DNA of 64,000 bases from Cryptomeria japonica (GCF_030272615.1 NC_081414.1:909917009-909981008), one strand, 5' to 3'. Counted from the first letter of the stretch, positions 22,378 through 33,568 are shown. Program-made: numbers and translations. The notes: generated by a model from the sequence alone, not told the origin.

Positions 22378-24348
22378 CACTATAACTGACATGATTGAGT
22401 TGTTTGACTGCAGAAGTATTTGCCGATGCTAGAGTCACAAGACAGATTCCCGTTGACTCAGAGGTTGCAACCTGAGTTGACAGCCGAGGATAGAGCTGCT
22501 ATCGATGAGATGGGTCTGAGACATGTACTGTATGTGCCTGAGTTTCGGGCAAACATGGGTTTGCTGACTGCGCTAGCTGAGAGATGGCACTCTGAGATGT
22601 GCACATTCTATTTGCCTATGGGTGAGATGATAGTCACCCTAGAGGATGTATACAAGATTCTACGGGTGTCGATCGATGGGGAGCTGATCCCATACGATCA
22701 AGATGGAGACAGGGAGGCATTAAGACGGGTATTTCAGGACCCTGGATTGGAGATGAGAGCAGGACATGTGGCATGGGACACCATGACAACCACAGGGTTA
22801 GCATTGTCGGCAGTGATCGGAGGAACTATCAGTGGGTTCCTATGTCCAGATAGGGCGACATAGGGATTGGCTGTGGGCTGGGGGGGAGCACTGGAGACAC
22901 TGATGACACAACATACTAGATATGCCTGAGGATCGTGTGTGCTGGCCCACTTGTATTATGAGCTGCATCAGTTTGTTTATCATGGATCAGTGGGATTGGG
23001 CTGCGGAGTGACATTGCTACAGGTATGGGCCTACGAGCATTTGTTGGTTACTTGACTGATACACTTCAGGGGCAGAGGTCATGGACGCAGCTTTGTGCAT
23101 TTGTACGATATGATCACATCACAGCCGCGGATTGGCAGGCTAGAGTACTAGCGGCGAGTGATTGATGACATTGATGAGGTCATATGGAGACCCTATCTAG
23201 GCTGAGAGCAGTGGGAGGATGATGCAGTCAAGCTACCGTACACCTTTCGGAGTAGGTACCTGATTGGGCGGACGCCCTATGTGCTAGAGAGGCAGCTGGT
23301 AGATAGGATTGGCCGACAGTTTGGTTGGATTCAGAGGATGCCCCGGGGATCAGGCATGTATGCCTGCACAGTCAGAGATTAGGCACAATTTGGGCCACTA
23401 CTGTCATATGATCAGGCAGTGACGTAGCTGGTGGAGATGATACCTCTTCCTTGGGACATGTGGCTTGAGATCGAGGACGCTAGAATGGATGCTGAGTATA
23501 CAGCTTATTGGGCAGAGCATCCATTCCCCTGATTGACAGATCCAGGAGAGGCACTGGAGGGAGATGGTGGTGGTGATGAGGATGATGGTGGAGGTGAGGG
23601 GGGTCGAGGCCGATGGAGGAGGAGAGGAGTAGTTGGAGAGAGACGCGTTGCACCTCGGAGGGAGGGTGGAGAGGAGAGGCAGGCTCAAGTGGTGAGGGGT
23701 CGCGATGGATTGCCTCTATAGCTGCTAGCAGCATAGGGTCCCAGGCAGGTGCAGATACAGGGATAGGGACAAAGATAGGTACCAGTACAAGCACAGGGGC
23801 AGGTACAGGGGCAGGCACCCGTAGAGGAGGAGCCATAGGTAGGGGCAGAGGTAGAGGGGGTTGACCCAGTGGAGGCTGAGCTGCTAGATCTGAGAGAGAT
23901 CTGCTAGGGCCAGGGAGATGAGATTCAAGATCTGGAGAGGGAGAGGGATCGGCTCAGGACCAGGCTTAGGGATACTGAGCGAGAGCGGGATCAGGCTATC
24001 CAGCGCTACATAGAGGCTGAGACAGCACTGAGGGCTGGAAGGCAGGCAACAGAGGACACAGGGGCTGGATATGCCTATGTCCTATGGGCAGGAGAGGAGA
24101 TAGCCTACTGGAGGGACCTCTACTATGGTGCAGTGCTAGTAGATCATTGGGTGAGGAGCTTCCATAGACCGTCGCGTATAGTGACAGCTATGGGAGGGAG
24201 CCGGAGGAGACAGGCATCGAGTGGTGGGGTCATGGGTCCTCCACCACCACCAGATAGAGGAGATAGGAGGGATGATCCTGGGGCGGGTCCTTCAGGGGCT
24301 CAGATTCCACCGAGGCCAGGCGGCTCCGAGGGAGGGAGTTCATCATAG

Positions 24349-24574
24349 CCTTAGAGGGCTCCCTATGTATCAATTTTGTACCATTTTTGTATTGTAGACA
24401 CCTGTGGATGATTGTAGACATATGATTTTGACATCATTGTATTATGACACTTTATGATTATATATGAGATGATTCATCTTTGTGGAAGCTATATGCATGT
24501 GTACCTATGTGATGAGATGTTCTTATGTGATGCTTATGATATGGATGCAAATATGTATATGATGCAATGCGATA

Positions 24575-24605
<31 letters not shown>

Positions 24606-26038
24606 GTTTTTGTTTTATATGTGTTATGTCAATGCAAATGTAAATGTATGAAGTGCAGATGAATATGATAATGCAAATGATTATTGTGCTAACAGGTGTT
24701 GTGTGCAGGATGTGTTGTAGTTGTGATATCTATATGTATGTATGAAATGCTTATATGTGGTAATGCAAGTCAAATTACATGGAATGCAAATGTTTTTGGT
24801 GCGTCATTATACTCAGTCATGTGATAGCAGGCTACGCAGACTCGAGAAGGATGATGGAAGTCAATCAAGAAAAGGGGATGGAAGACAAAAGATATGAAAG
24901 TGAAAGAGCTTCTTGTGCATTATCATCATTGAGCTTTATGATGGCAAAATAGGTTATGACAATCGAGGCATATGTGCGACCCAAAAAGTCATTGTACCTA
25001 TTTGCATGGAGATAAGACAGTCACAAACAAGGGATGCCCCAGTTCACACTAGACTCACAGTGTCCTCATATCCTTGGACAAGTCATAGCATTACTAAGAG
25101 ACAATCCACAGACAGCAAATACAAATAGGTGACGATACCCCATCCTTGCCTTTCTAGTCATAGACATCCTGGAGATAGAATCTCTAGTCAGAGACATCCT
25201 GGAAAAGCTAAAAGACATGTCACCAAAAGATAAAATCAAAAGAAAACCAAGACTCGACACCAACATCCACTGTAGTCCTCAAATTTAGTGTCTCTTGTCA
25301 CTTGTATAAGTCTTATTTGATTGTGGTCACAATGTTTACTTTCACAAAAAGGATAGATAGCACTGAACCATAATGTTGTCTGAGTCTGTTGAAAGATTTG
25401 ATTTTGTTGAAGCCCATTGTTGCTGATGTGTCTCATCTGAAACTGACTGAATCCATGAAACTGATACTTTATTGCGGAGAAGATGAAACTTTATTGTGGA
25501 TCTGTGATGCAAATGTTTCTTTATTGCGGATTGTGTGCGAATAGACTGAAGGAAGCTGGAAGAATCTATACTCCTCAAAACATGTGATGTTCTCAGTTCC
25601 ACACCCATCACTAGACGTAGGATTTTGCCTTAGCCATAGATAGGAGCTAATTTATTATGGATGGAAAGGGAGGTTTATTATGAATGGCTAACCAATCTTG
25701 GATAGATCAATAACAAGCCATGATGGGAATGGGTAAGTTTATTATGAATGAATAGGTTGTGAGTGTGTGCAAAGTGAAATGATGAAAGAGAATCCTGAAG
25801 GAGGGAGGAGCAATGTCTCTATGCATGGTACTGGTGACCCAGTTTTCACCATGGTACTTGCCCAGGGAACCACCGACGTGGTTTTCACCGTTGGACGAAA
25901 TTATTTCTCTTTACTTTTTTTGATTTTTTCAATGTTTTTTGTGTCACAAGGCGCCTGTTTGCCAGGTTTTCACCAAGTAACAATTTATTTTGTTTTATAA
26001 TTTTTTTTTGTATTTTTGAATTAGGATACTCTGAAGAG
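24349..26038. other. Spacer between convergent PMD and pol units
   Basis: No gene. It holds AT-rich sequence with a TA/T run (24573-24616), two copies of a 30-bp unit containing TCTAGTCAGAGACATCCT (25151-25204; three in gypsy-B) and several GTTTTCACC words (about 25835, 25880, 25965) just outside the pol stop. Transcripts from both sides should end here. The short ORFs drawn on both strands lack coding character and are not conserved in gypsy-B. Confidence 0.6.
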
Positions 26039-27120
26039 CTATGTGTAGAACCTGCGAAGGTGCATGCTATTGATAGGATCCTCCAAAGGTTCACCTTCTG
26101 TAGTTGAGAGTTGATATGCACCAGATCCATATGCTGCTGTAATAATGTAAGGACCAAGCCAGTTTGGTTCGAACTTGCCCTTCTTCTCTCTATCTTGTTG
26201 ATTTTTAGGATTTTCTCTGAGAACTGAGTCACCTACTTCAAATGTGTGAGGCTTGACCTTGTGATTGTAGCTGCGACTCATTCGTTGTTGGTAAGCCTTG
26301 AGATGATTAGGAGCAGTTTGTCTTCATTCATCCAATAGTTCCAGCTCTTGTAAGCGAGAGACCCTGTAGTCTTCATCACTAATGATGTTTTGCAAAAAGA
26401 CCCATAAAGAGGGTAGCTCGACCTCAATAGGCAAGATGGCTTCAGAACCATAGACTAGTGAATATGGTGTAGCTCCTGTAGGTGTATGGACACTTGTGCG
26501 GTAGGCCCAAAGTGTAGGATTAAGTTGGATATGCCAATTACGACCAGCATCGTCGACTATCTTCTTTAGGATTTTAAGGATTGTTTTGTTAGACGCCTTA
26601 GCTTGGCCATTACCTTGGGGGTAATATGGTGTGGAGAAACGATGAGCGGTATGGAAGTGGTCACAGAGTTCACGAACATCCTGATTTTTGAAGGGACGTC
26701 CGTTATCAGTGATAATGGAAACAGGAATATCGTATCGGAAAATGATATAGTTAAGGATGAATGTAGCAATCTATTTTACAGTAACTTGTGTGAGAGGCAC
26801 GACTTCAATCCATTTTGTAAAATACTCTGTGGTAGTGATAATGAATTTATGACCATTGGAAGAAGGAGGGTGAATCTTGCCTATGAGATCGAGTCCCCAT
26901 TGACAAAAGGGCCAAGGAGACGCAAGTGGTTGAAGTTCTTGTGCTGGCGCATGTATGAGGTCTCCATGAATTTGACATTGCTTACATTTCTTAACAATAT
27001 GAGTCTTTCTCCATATTGGGCTAGTAATATCCAATCCTGATGAGTTTCTTGGCCAAGGTAGGACCACTAGCATGTGGACCACATATCCTTTCATGCACTT
27101 CCCGTAACACAATCTGAGCT
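26039..27120 (-). pseudogene. gypsy-A integrase
   Basis: From the zinc region (KKCKQCQIHGDL, about 26990) through the core WGLDLIGKI, ITDNGRPFKNQD and NGQAKASNK, to the C-terminal GKFEPNWLGPYII and a stop at 26039. The catalytic triad reads D, D, K: the Glu of NGQAEAS is Lys (GAG to AAG), while gypsy-B keeps Glu. Frame breaks lie near 27050 and 26770. Even with an open frame this copy could not integrate. Confidence 0.85.
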
Positions 27121-28037
27121 TCGTCGCTTTCTAAACATCTAAGAAGAGTGGCATCTAGACCTCGCCGGTATAGGATATCAGCTAAAATGACATATCGAGA
27201 GGATTGGTGAATGAAAGTGCGATGTTGGTTATTTGATAGATCAGGAGGTAAAGTATTGTCACGTAGGTATGTGAAAATGGGACCATATAACTAGGATTCA
27301 GGACCAACAACGCATAGCGTCTCAGTAGGCCTAAGCTCATATGAAGGGACCAAAAGGTTATCCACCAAGAACTCATAGCGGGTCTTGCTTGGAGGTAGAT
27401 CGATCAGTGAAGCAATTGTAGCCATGGCGTCTGCGGTGCGATTCTGCTCTCTTGGTATCTGCTCAAAGTCTATCTTTGCGAAATGTTGTTTCAGACCATC
27501 CACCATTTATTTATAAGGCATTAACTTTTCATCTTTCATTTGATAATCACCAGTTGCTTGACGGATAACAAGTTGGGAGTCCCCAAAAACACGAAGTTAC
27601 TGGATCCTCCATTGAACTGCAATTCGTAATCCTGTTGTTAATGCCTCATATTCCGCTATATTGTTAGTGCAAGGAAATGATAAGCGGTATGATTTTGGTA
27701 TAGAATCCCCTTGAGGAGTTATAAAGAGGATGCCAGCTCCTGCCCCATGTTGTGTATATGAGCCGTCAAAGTATAGTTGCCATGGCTTTGCATGTGACAT
27801 TGTCAAGATGGATTCATCTGGAAATTCTGAACTTAGAGGAACATCATCTATCATGGGAGCATCTGCTAATTGATCTGCGATGGCTTGTCCTTTTATTGCT
27901 TTTCTTTCCACATACTCAATGTCGAATTCACTCAGTATCATTACCCATTTGACCAGTCGCCCAGTAAGTGTTGCCTTATTGAGAAGGTATTTCAATGGAT
28001 CTATCCTTGCAACTAACTTTGTCTTATGAGTAAGCAT
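27121..28037 (-). pseudogene. gypsy-A RNase H pair, C-terminal part (second, archaeal-like RNase H)
   Basis: 28037-27597 continues from the first RNase H (LVKWVMILSEFDIEYV) into a second RNase H with YFDGSYTQHGAGAGILF, TNNIAEYEALTTGL; after a stop it goes on to IPREQNRTADAMATIASL (27506-27291). A second RNase H of this type downstream of the first is diagnostic for the Tat/Ogre lineage. It would remove RNA from hybrids during reverse transcription. Single stops separate the parts. Confidence 0.85.
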
Positions 28038-29102
28038 GTAATGTCATAATTTCTGTGAAGCAAAGACCACAGCGAGGCATGCGCGCTCAATTGGTGTGTA
28101 GTTTAGCTCATATCCCACCAATGTGCGATTGATATAATATACTACTTTTTCCTTGCCTTCAGCAATTTGTTGTGCTAGGAGTGCCCCCAATGCTGTTGGA
28201 GTAGCTGAAATGTATAATAATAGTGGTTGATCTGGAACTGGTGGCATCAGAACTAGCGGATTTAGAAGATAATCTTTGAGCATCTGGAAAGTCTGTTGAT
28301 AGTTGTCATCCCATTTGAATTTGATGTTTTTATGTAGAAGGTGCTGAAAAAGATTACACTTATTTGCCAATTGTGCTATGAATCTTTGAATGGACTGGAG
28401 TCTGCCTTGTAAGGATCGAAGTTGACTGATATTTCTTGGTGGTTGCATTTCCAAGATAGCTTTGACTTTTGCTGGATCCACTTCAATTCCTCTTTTAGAT
28501 ATAATGAATCCTAGGAGCTTCCCAGAGGTTACTCCAAAGACACATTTCTTAGGGTTTAATCTTACTTTGTATTTTTCCAACCGATCAAAGGCAACTGAAA
28601 GTATGTCCAAATGTGTATTTATGTCTATTGATTTGACCAAGAGGTCATCAACATAATCTTCCATAGTTGCATGCATGAGATCATGAAAGATATTAGTCAT
28701 GGCTCTTTGATATGTAGCACCTGCATTCTTTAACCCAAAAGGCATGACATTCCAGCAGAAAGTTCCCCATGGACAAGTAAATGATGTTTTGTGTTGATCC
28801 TCGGGTGCGATTCTTATCTGATTATAGCTAGAGAATCCATCCATTAATGATAGCATTTCATGACCTGCTGTGAGATCAACAATCAAGTCAATGTTTGGTA
28901 ATGGGAAGTCATCCTTTGGACAAGCTTTGTTGATGTCTCTGAAATCTATGCAAATTCTGATGCTGCGATCTGGTTTACTGATAGGTACCAAGTTGGAGAT
29001 CCATTCAGGATAATCAATTGGGCGTATGAATCCGACATCGAGTAATTTCTCAAGTTCTGCTTTGACTAGTAATGCCACTTGTGGATGCATTTTTCTTAAT
29101 TT
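28038..29102 (-). pseudogene. gypsy-A reverse transcriptase and first RNase H
   Basis: An open run of 348 codons (29090-28044) starts MHPQVALLVKAELEKLL and carries the RT motifs: ICIDFRDINKACPKDDFPLP, FTCPWGTFCWNVMPFGLKNA, the catalytic YVDDLLVKS near 28655, and LGFIISKRGIEVDP. RNase H follows (LLYISATPTALGALLAQQ, ERACLAVVFASQKL). Stops at both ends look like CAG to TAG (29103) and CGA to TGA (about 28041); all RT catalytic residues are present. Confidence 0.92.
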
Positions 29103-30944
29103 CTATTTTACTGGTTTTGCCCCCGGTTTGACTGTCAGATGATGCATTACCAAATCCGGATCCAATCCAGGCATATCAGTGTATGACCAGGCGAAGTTGA
29201 TTTGTCGCTTTTTGAAGAAACTTTTGAATTTTGACCTTTTAGCCTCTGTCAGTGATTGAGCTAGGAATATGTTGTGTGGAACCTCTTCTATACCGATGTT
29301 TGTTTTGATAGTCTCCTCTACCAACATGGATGATTTTTCCTCATATGATGCTGGGAGAATGTCGAGCCTTCCATCTTTGGGTGCCTCAGAGAGGTTTTCA
29401 CCTTCAGATACATCCTTTCTTTTTACTTTTTTGGGGTCAGATAGTGCCACAATGTGGTTTTCGCCATAAGACCCTTGATTTGTTCTTATTTTCACATTTT
29501 TGCGACTGGAAGGTCTGACACCCTCACCAAAATATGCCACGCTATTGAGTTCTATAGTGTATCCCACTTTATGGTCTCCAGGGGGAAGATCATCTCGTAT
29601 GCCTAGATAGTCAATAAAAGCTTCATCATTTTGAAATGTATCCAACTATGCAGGCCCTTCATGATCCCAGTCAATGAGTTGGTGGTGAACAAGTGGAAGG
29701 CCGTTAATGTCTTCAAAGTTAGCAGGGCTAAGAGTGAAGATGTGGTTATATTTAGGTATGTCAAGGTAATTATCAAGGTCATCGATGGCACTCTCCTTAT
29801 CAGTCTCGATCACGAGCGAATCCCAATTATCATCACTAGTAGCGCATTCTGGGACATGTGTTCTCATCCTATGTGATTTCAACCTAGAACCTTGAGACAA
29901 GGACTGTGTAGACTCCTCATGGGTTGTTTCTTGACCAACTCTGAATTTTTTATAGAACTCCTCCTCTTCTGTGGGTTCACCTGGCTCTCTGAATGTCTCG
30001 GTGAGCTCGTAGTCACTGGAAGACTTGTCGGAACCCCATTCCCATTTGTTGGAATCTGTGGAATAGCGATTCTCTTGTTGAATTTTGGCAGCTTTGATTT
30101 GTAAGGCTTCTTCTGTCCTTTGGGTGTGGACCTTGGAAGTTAAGAAACCAAGTCCTTTCGAGCGTTCCTTCTTGAAAGTCAATTCAGGTTGTAAAGGTTC
30201 AATGATGCCTTCCTTTCGTAACCCCAGAGGGCTTTTTCCATCATACCCAATTTTTTGTAGAATTTTGAAGCCTTTGCCATATTTCTTACATGGTAGGTTG
30301 ATGTGATCTTGTGTTTCCTCTTCAGTATCTCTGAAAAGCATTTGGTATAAACCTTCCTCTTCTAGTTCACCCCATCTTTGAAAGATAGTAGGGTCCCATT
30401 TGAGCGTCATGATGGAGATTTGCTTGTTAGGATGTGGTCTTCCATATTCTTTTGGGGAACTCATGACTTGTCTTAAGTACATGGTCTGATTGAAAGTATA
30501 TTCCCCCATGCCTTTGTCCTGAAACTTGCCTCTAAGCTCACCTTGTTTGGATGTCAAAGGTTTTAATGACTCAGGATCAATGTATGCCGATGAAGGAACA
30601 ACCTCCCGATTACTAGGAATGATGGTCTCAGTCTTTGATTTTAGGTTATTGCAATATATGAATGGATTAGGATTGTCGTTAACTGTTACCTCCACTCCAT
30701 TATGAGGAAACTTAATGCATTGGTGATATGTGGATGGAACTGCCCTCATTTCATGGATCCAAGGATGTCGTAACAATATGTTATAAGTGAGATTTAAATC
30801 CAGGACTTGATAGACCACATCCTTTGTAACCAGCCCAACTCTGAGAGGTAAGATGACTGTACCCTTGGATGAACGCTCTTCATCATCATATGCCTTAATG
30901 GTGATCTTATTTGTAGAATTCACAGCTTTATCAGAATATCTCAA
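29103..30944 (-). pseudogene. gypsy-A protease C-terminus, G-patch and linker
   Basis: Two abutting same-frame segments (30944-29646 and 29645-29103) are split by one TAG that reads CAG in gypsy-B. Contents in order: KITIKAYDDEE and LTYNILLRHPWIHEM of the protease fold; a G-patch near 30225-30130 (YGKGFKILQKIGYDGKSPLG ... KGLGF); a long acidic linker; and WSYTDMPGLDPDLVMHHL before RT. G-patch domains bind RNA or RNA helicases; one follows the protease in betaretroviruses, so its place here is suggestive. Confidence 0.85.
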
Positions 30945-31690
30945 TTGTGTGATAGTGCTTAATGTGCAAATGTTCAGACCTGCTCCTCCATCTATCAGGA
31001 CTCATTTTATTCGATGTTTGTGTATGAAGGCTTCAATGTGTAATGGCACATTATGCGGCTGACTTACAGAGGCATCATCAACTTCTATGAAAGTAAGAGA
31101 GTGTGGAATGGAAAGGTATCCCACCATGGCTTGAAACTGGTCCACATTTAGATCAGTAGGGATAGCAGTATCTCTCAAGATTTTGTCAAGAATGGCTTTA
31201 TGTGCGAGAGATATGCGTAATAGTTCAAGAATGGAGATGAGCGCGGGTGTCTTCCCTAGCTGTTCTACAAGGTCATACTCAGGTTTGGTTGATGAAGAAG
31301 TGGTGTTTTTAGTTGGAGCACCTTGCAAAGTTATTTTACCTCGGCGGGTTGTAACATGACATTCAGAGGTAGGTTCAGAAGAAGATCCAACACCTTTTAG
31401 GACAATCTTGGGTCTCTAGGTAGAATTATCAGATGTTTTGTCCTTGATGATAATGGTAGAGACATAATTGTCCATCGAGATGTGATTGATAGTTGAATCA
31501 TAGTTGTAGGATGCTCTGGTATAGTTGGTTTGATCCTCTGTGGCTTTAGCTTTTCCCTTGTCATGTTTTGGGAATGGTTCCTTAAACATCTCATGTTCTT
31601 GATTGGATGAATGTCCCTCAATCTCAATATCACCTCTATCAATGAGATCTTGTATTATGTTCTTCAGTCAATGACAATTTCCTATCTTGC
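30945..31690 (-). pseudogene. gypsy-A nucleocapsid end and protease active site
   Basis: From the zinc-knuckle remnant (GNCH, then LKNIIQDLIDRGDIE) through a spacer and a helix-rich segment (ILELLRISLAHKAILDKIL), to the protease site IDGGAGLNIC near 30985. A stop after HKHRIK (about 31003) and others near 31410 and 31670 break it. The knuckle is cut at 31690 by the 6.66 kb insert; its other half, EYCEYHKSKGH, lies at 38355-38400. Confidence 0.8.
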
Positions 31691-32019
31691 TGTTATCGCT
31701 GTTTTTAAAATTGGGTTCTTTCCCCATATTTGGCTATGGTTTTTGAAAAATTTTTGTATAAGATGTGGCCCCAAATGCTTCAGCCTTATTCTAAACCTAG
31801 AGGGTTTAAGGTTTTTCTAAGTTTTAGGCTTTATCTTTTGTGTTAGGTCCCCTGGTTTCTATTCCGACGTTACTTTATTTCACTTAAGTCATGGGTCGCG
31901 GGGTCGTAAGAAGTGTCCCCCCTTGCTATTTACCTAGGCGGTCATGTTAATTATTTGAAAATTTTCGCCTTTTATTATTTCCTTCTAAAGTGCCGGGCCC
32001 AGTAAACACTGATCAACTT

Positions 32020-33225
32020 GGGGAAAGATCCTATGGTTGGCGCTATTTCGCAAAGGCTAAGTGCTCACATTTTAAGGCTGTGAAATAGCGAGGATTAATA
32101 TCAACCGTCCATGTGTCATGCGGAGGAAGTGAAAGTTGCGGCTGTCAAGAAGGTGGGGCCCCCTCTACGTGGTCTTCTCTGGCGTATTAGAGGGCAGCAC
32201 ATGGCACAGGCCGCCACAGTCAGCATTTTAAGATTAAGGATCAAAGTGGGCCCCAAAGATGAGTCAGCTCACAGGTGGAGGTGACCTGGTAGGGATAGCT
32301 CTTACAATTCATTGAGACCCTGTGGCTCCTTCCAGCGAATGAAAAGTCGACAAGTCAGCTTCGAAGATGACAGGGCGCCAGGTGTCCATGATGTGTCCGT
32401 GGGCCCACCTCTTCTGAAAGCTCCTAGCAGGTTTTAAATGCCGAGCAACTTGAGAAAGGATCTGACGGTCAGCGCTATTTCGCAAAGGTTAAGTGCTTGC
32501 CCTTTAAGGCTGCGAAATAGCGAAAATGAATATCGACCGTCCATGTGTCACGACAGAGTAAGTGGAAGGCATAGCTGTCAGAGATAGCTGGAGCTCCATG
32601 GCTTTCTTTTGGCGTATTATAAGGTAACACGTGGCACAGGCCACCACAGTCAGCAGGACAGGGCGCCAGGTGTCCATGATGTGTCTGTGGGCCCGCCTCT
32701 TCTGAAAGCTCCTAGTAGGGTTTAAATGTCGTGCAAGTCGAGATAAGATCTAACGGCTCGCGCTATTTTGCAAGGGTAAGATGCTCACATTTTAAGGCTG
32801 CGAAATAGCGAAAGTTAACCTGGACCGTCCACGTGTCTTGATGACACGCGGTCTAAAAGGCAGTTGTGGGTCCCTATAGTGTATGTTCGACAAATGAAAA
32901 GTTGACAGGTCAGCTTCGAAGGTGACAAGAAAGCCAGGTGTCTATGGCATTTCAGTGGGCCCACCATTTCTGAGGTAGACCTGTCGAGACTGAAGTGGGG
33001 CCCCCATGGTTCTTCTTCCAGCAAATGACAGAATGACAAATCAGCACAGTGGATGACTAGATGCCAGATGTCACTGATGACTCAGCGGGCCCACCATTCC
33101 TGAGGACCTATTTGAAGGATTAAAAGGTGATTAACTTGAAAGATAATCCAACGGCCCGCGCTATTTCGCAAGGGTTAAGTGCTCACCCTTTAAGGCTGTG
33201 AAATAGCGAGAATGAATATCAGCCG
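32020..33225. repeat. Four long interrupted palindromes upstream of the 1214-codon ORF
   Basis: Four 50-bp cores (32041-32090, 32473-32522, 32761-32810, 33159-33208) have arms CGCTATTTCGCA / TGCGAAATAGCG around TTAAGTGCTCACCCTTTAAGG-like centres. Outer arms extend the pairing and covary: GGTTG/CAACC, CGGTC/GACCG, ACGG/CCGT, ACGGC/GCCGT. Cores sit in longer tandem modules with ACGTGTC or CACGTGGC words and two near-identical blocks around GGCGCCAGGTGTCCATGATG (about 32374 and 32661). Confidence 0.85.
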
Positions 33226-33280
33226 TCCACTTGTCGTGATGATGACATGGCAAAAAGAGAAAAGCATGGGCCCGCTACAG

Positions 33281-33286
33281 TATAAA
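33281..33286 (+). promoter_or_regulatory. TATA box for the 1214-codon ORF
   Basis: TATAAA in CAGTATAAAGGGC, 503 bp before the predicted ATG and about 75 bp after the last palindrome. The next 470 bp would be a leader, possibly with a small intron (33569-33700). Confidence 0.5.
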
Positions 33287-33568
33287 GGGCGACATTCAGC
33301 CAGTATCAAAATAGAATGTGAGGGGATTTTCTAAGCCAATGGTCGGATTCCGCGTGGTATTATGTAGCCAATAAAAGACAGGACTTAGACTAAGGACAAA
33401 GCCGTCAAAATGAAATTCACAGAGAGACACTTGCAGAAAGACTGCGGCCCGTTGGAGCTAAAATATGAATTCTCGTATGAATTCGATTTTGAAGGGACGG
33501 TCGAAGCATGCGGAATCAATGTTACAGTTAAGGCCCAGAGTACAAGCATTTGATTTCCTAACAACCAA

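Larger units (their letters stand above)
21549..22413 (+). other. Predicted intron of the PMD gene (gypsy-A)
   Basis: 865 bp from donor CCG|GTAAGT to acceptor TTTGACTGCAG|AAG. Exon 1 is conserved in gypsy-B with a conserved donor at 47103; the gypsy-B acceptor is changed from CAG to CAA. Because the gene is antisense to the genomic RNA, its intron would not be spliced out during retrotransposition, which explains why it persists. The intron is almost filled by two arrays: 21664-21936 and 21966-22377. Confidence 0.65.
21483..24348 (+). pseudogene. Antisense plant mobile domain (PMD) protein gene, gypsy-A copy
   Basis: Predicted exon 1 is 21483-21548 (MAFTHRFDCVHRFQRPAEAG...), donor GTAAGT at 21549, acceptor TGACTGCAG ending at 22413, exon 2 22414-24348, phase 0. 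Exon 2 shows PMD hallmarks: LLTALAERWHSEM, FYLPMGEMIVTLEDVYKIL, ISGFLCPD and LLQVWAYEHLL. It ends with an acidic Gly-rich stretch, a Gln-rich repeat, a charged helix and a Pro/Gly-rich tail (PPPPPDRG). Exon 2 holds 14 premature stops (TAG or TGA, no TAA) but no frameshift over 645 codons, so it is recently dead. PMD proteins such as Arabidopsis MAIN and MAIL1 act in nuclear silencing and development; a role inside the element is inference. Confidence 0.8.

Noticed and set aside
23404..23836. Minus-strand Pro/Leu-rich ORFs opposite PMD exon 2
   Set aside because: Shadow of the Gly/Gln-rich PMD tail; not conserved in gypsy-B.
22000..24348. Stop-codon reassignment (TAG/TGA read as amino acids) in PMD exon 2
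   Set aside because: Nuclear plant genes use the standard code and gypsy-B has sense codons at several of these sites, so the stops are mutations.
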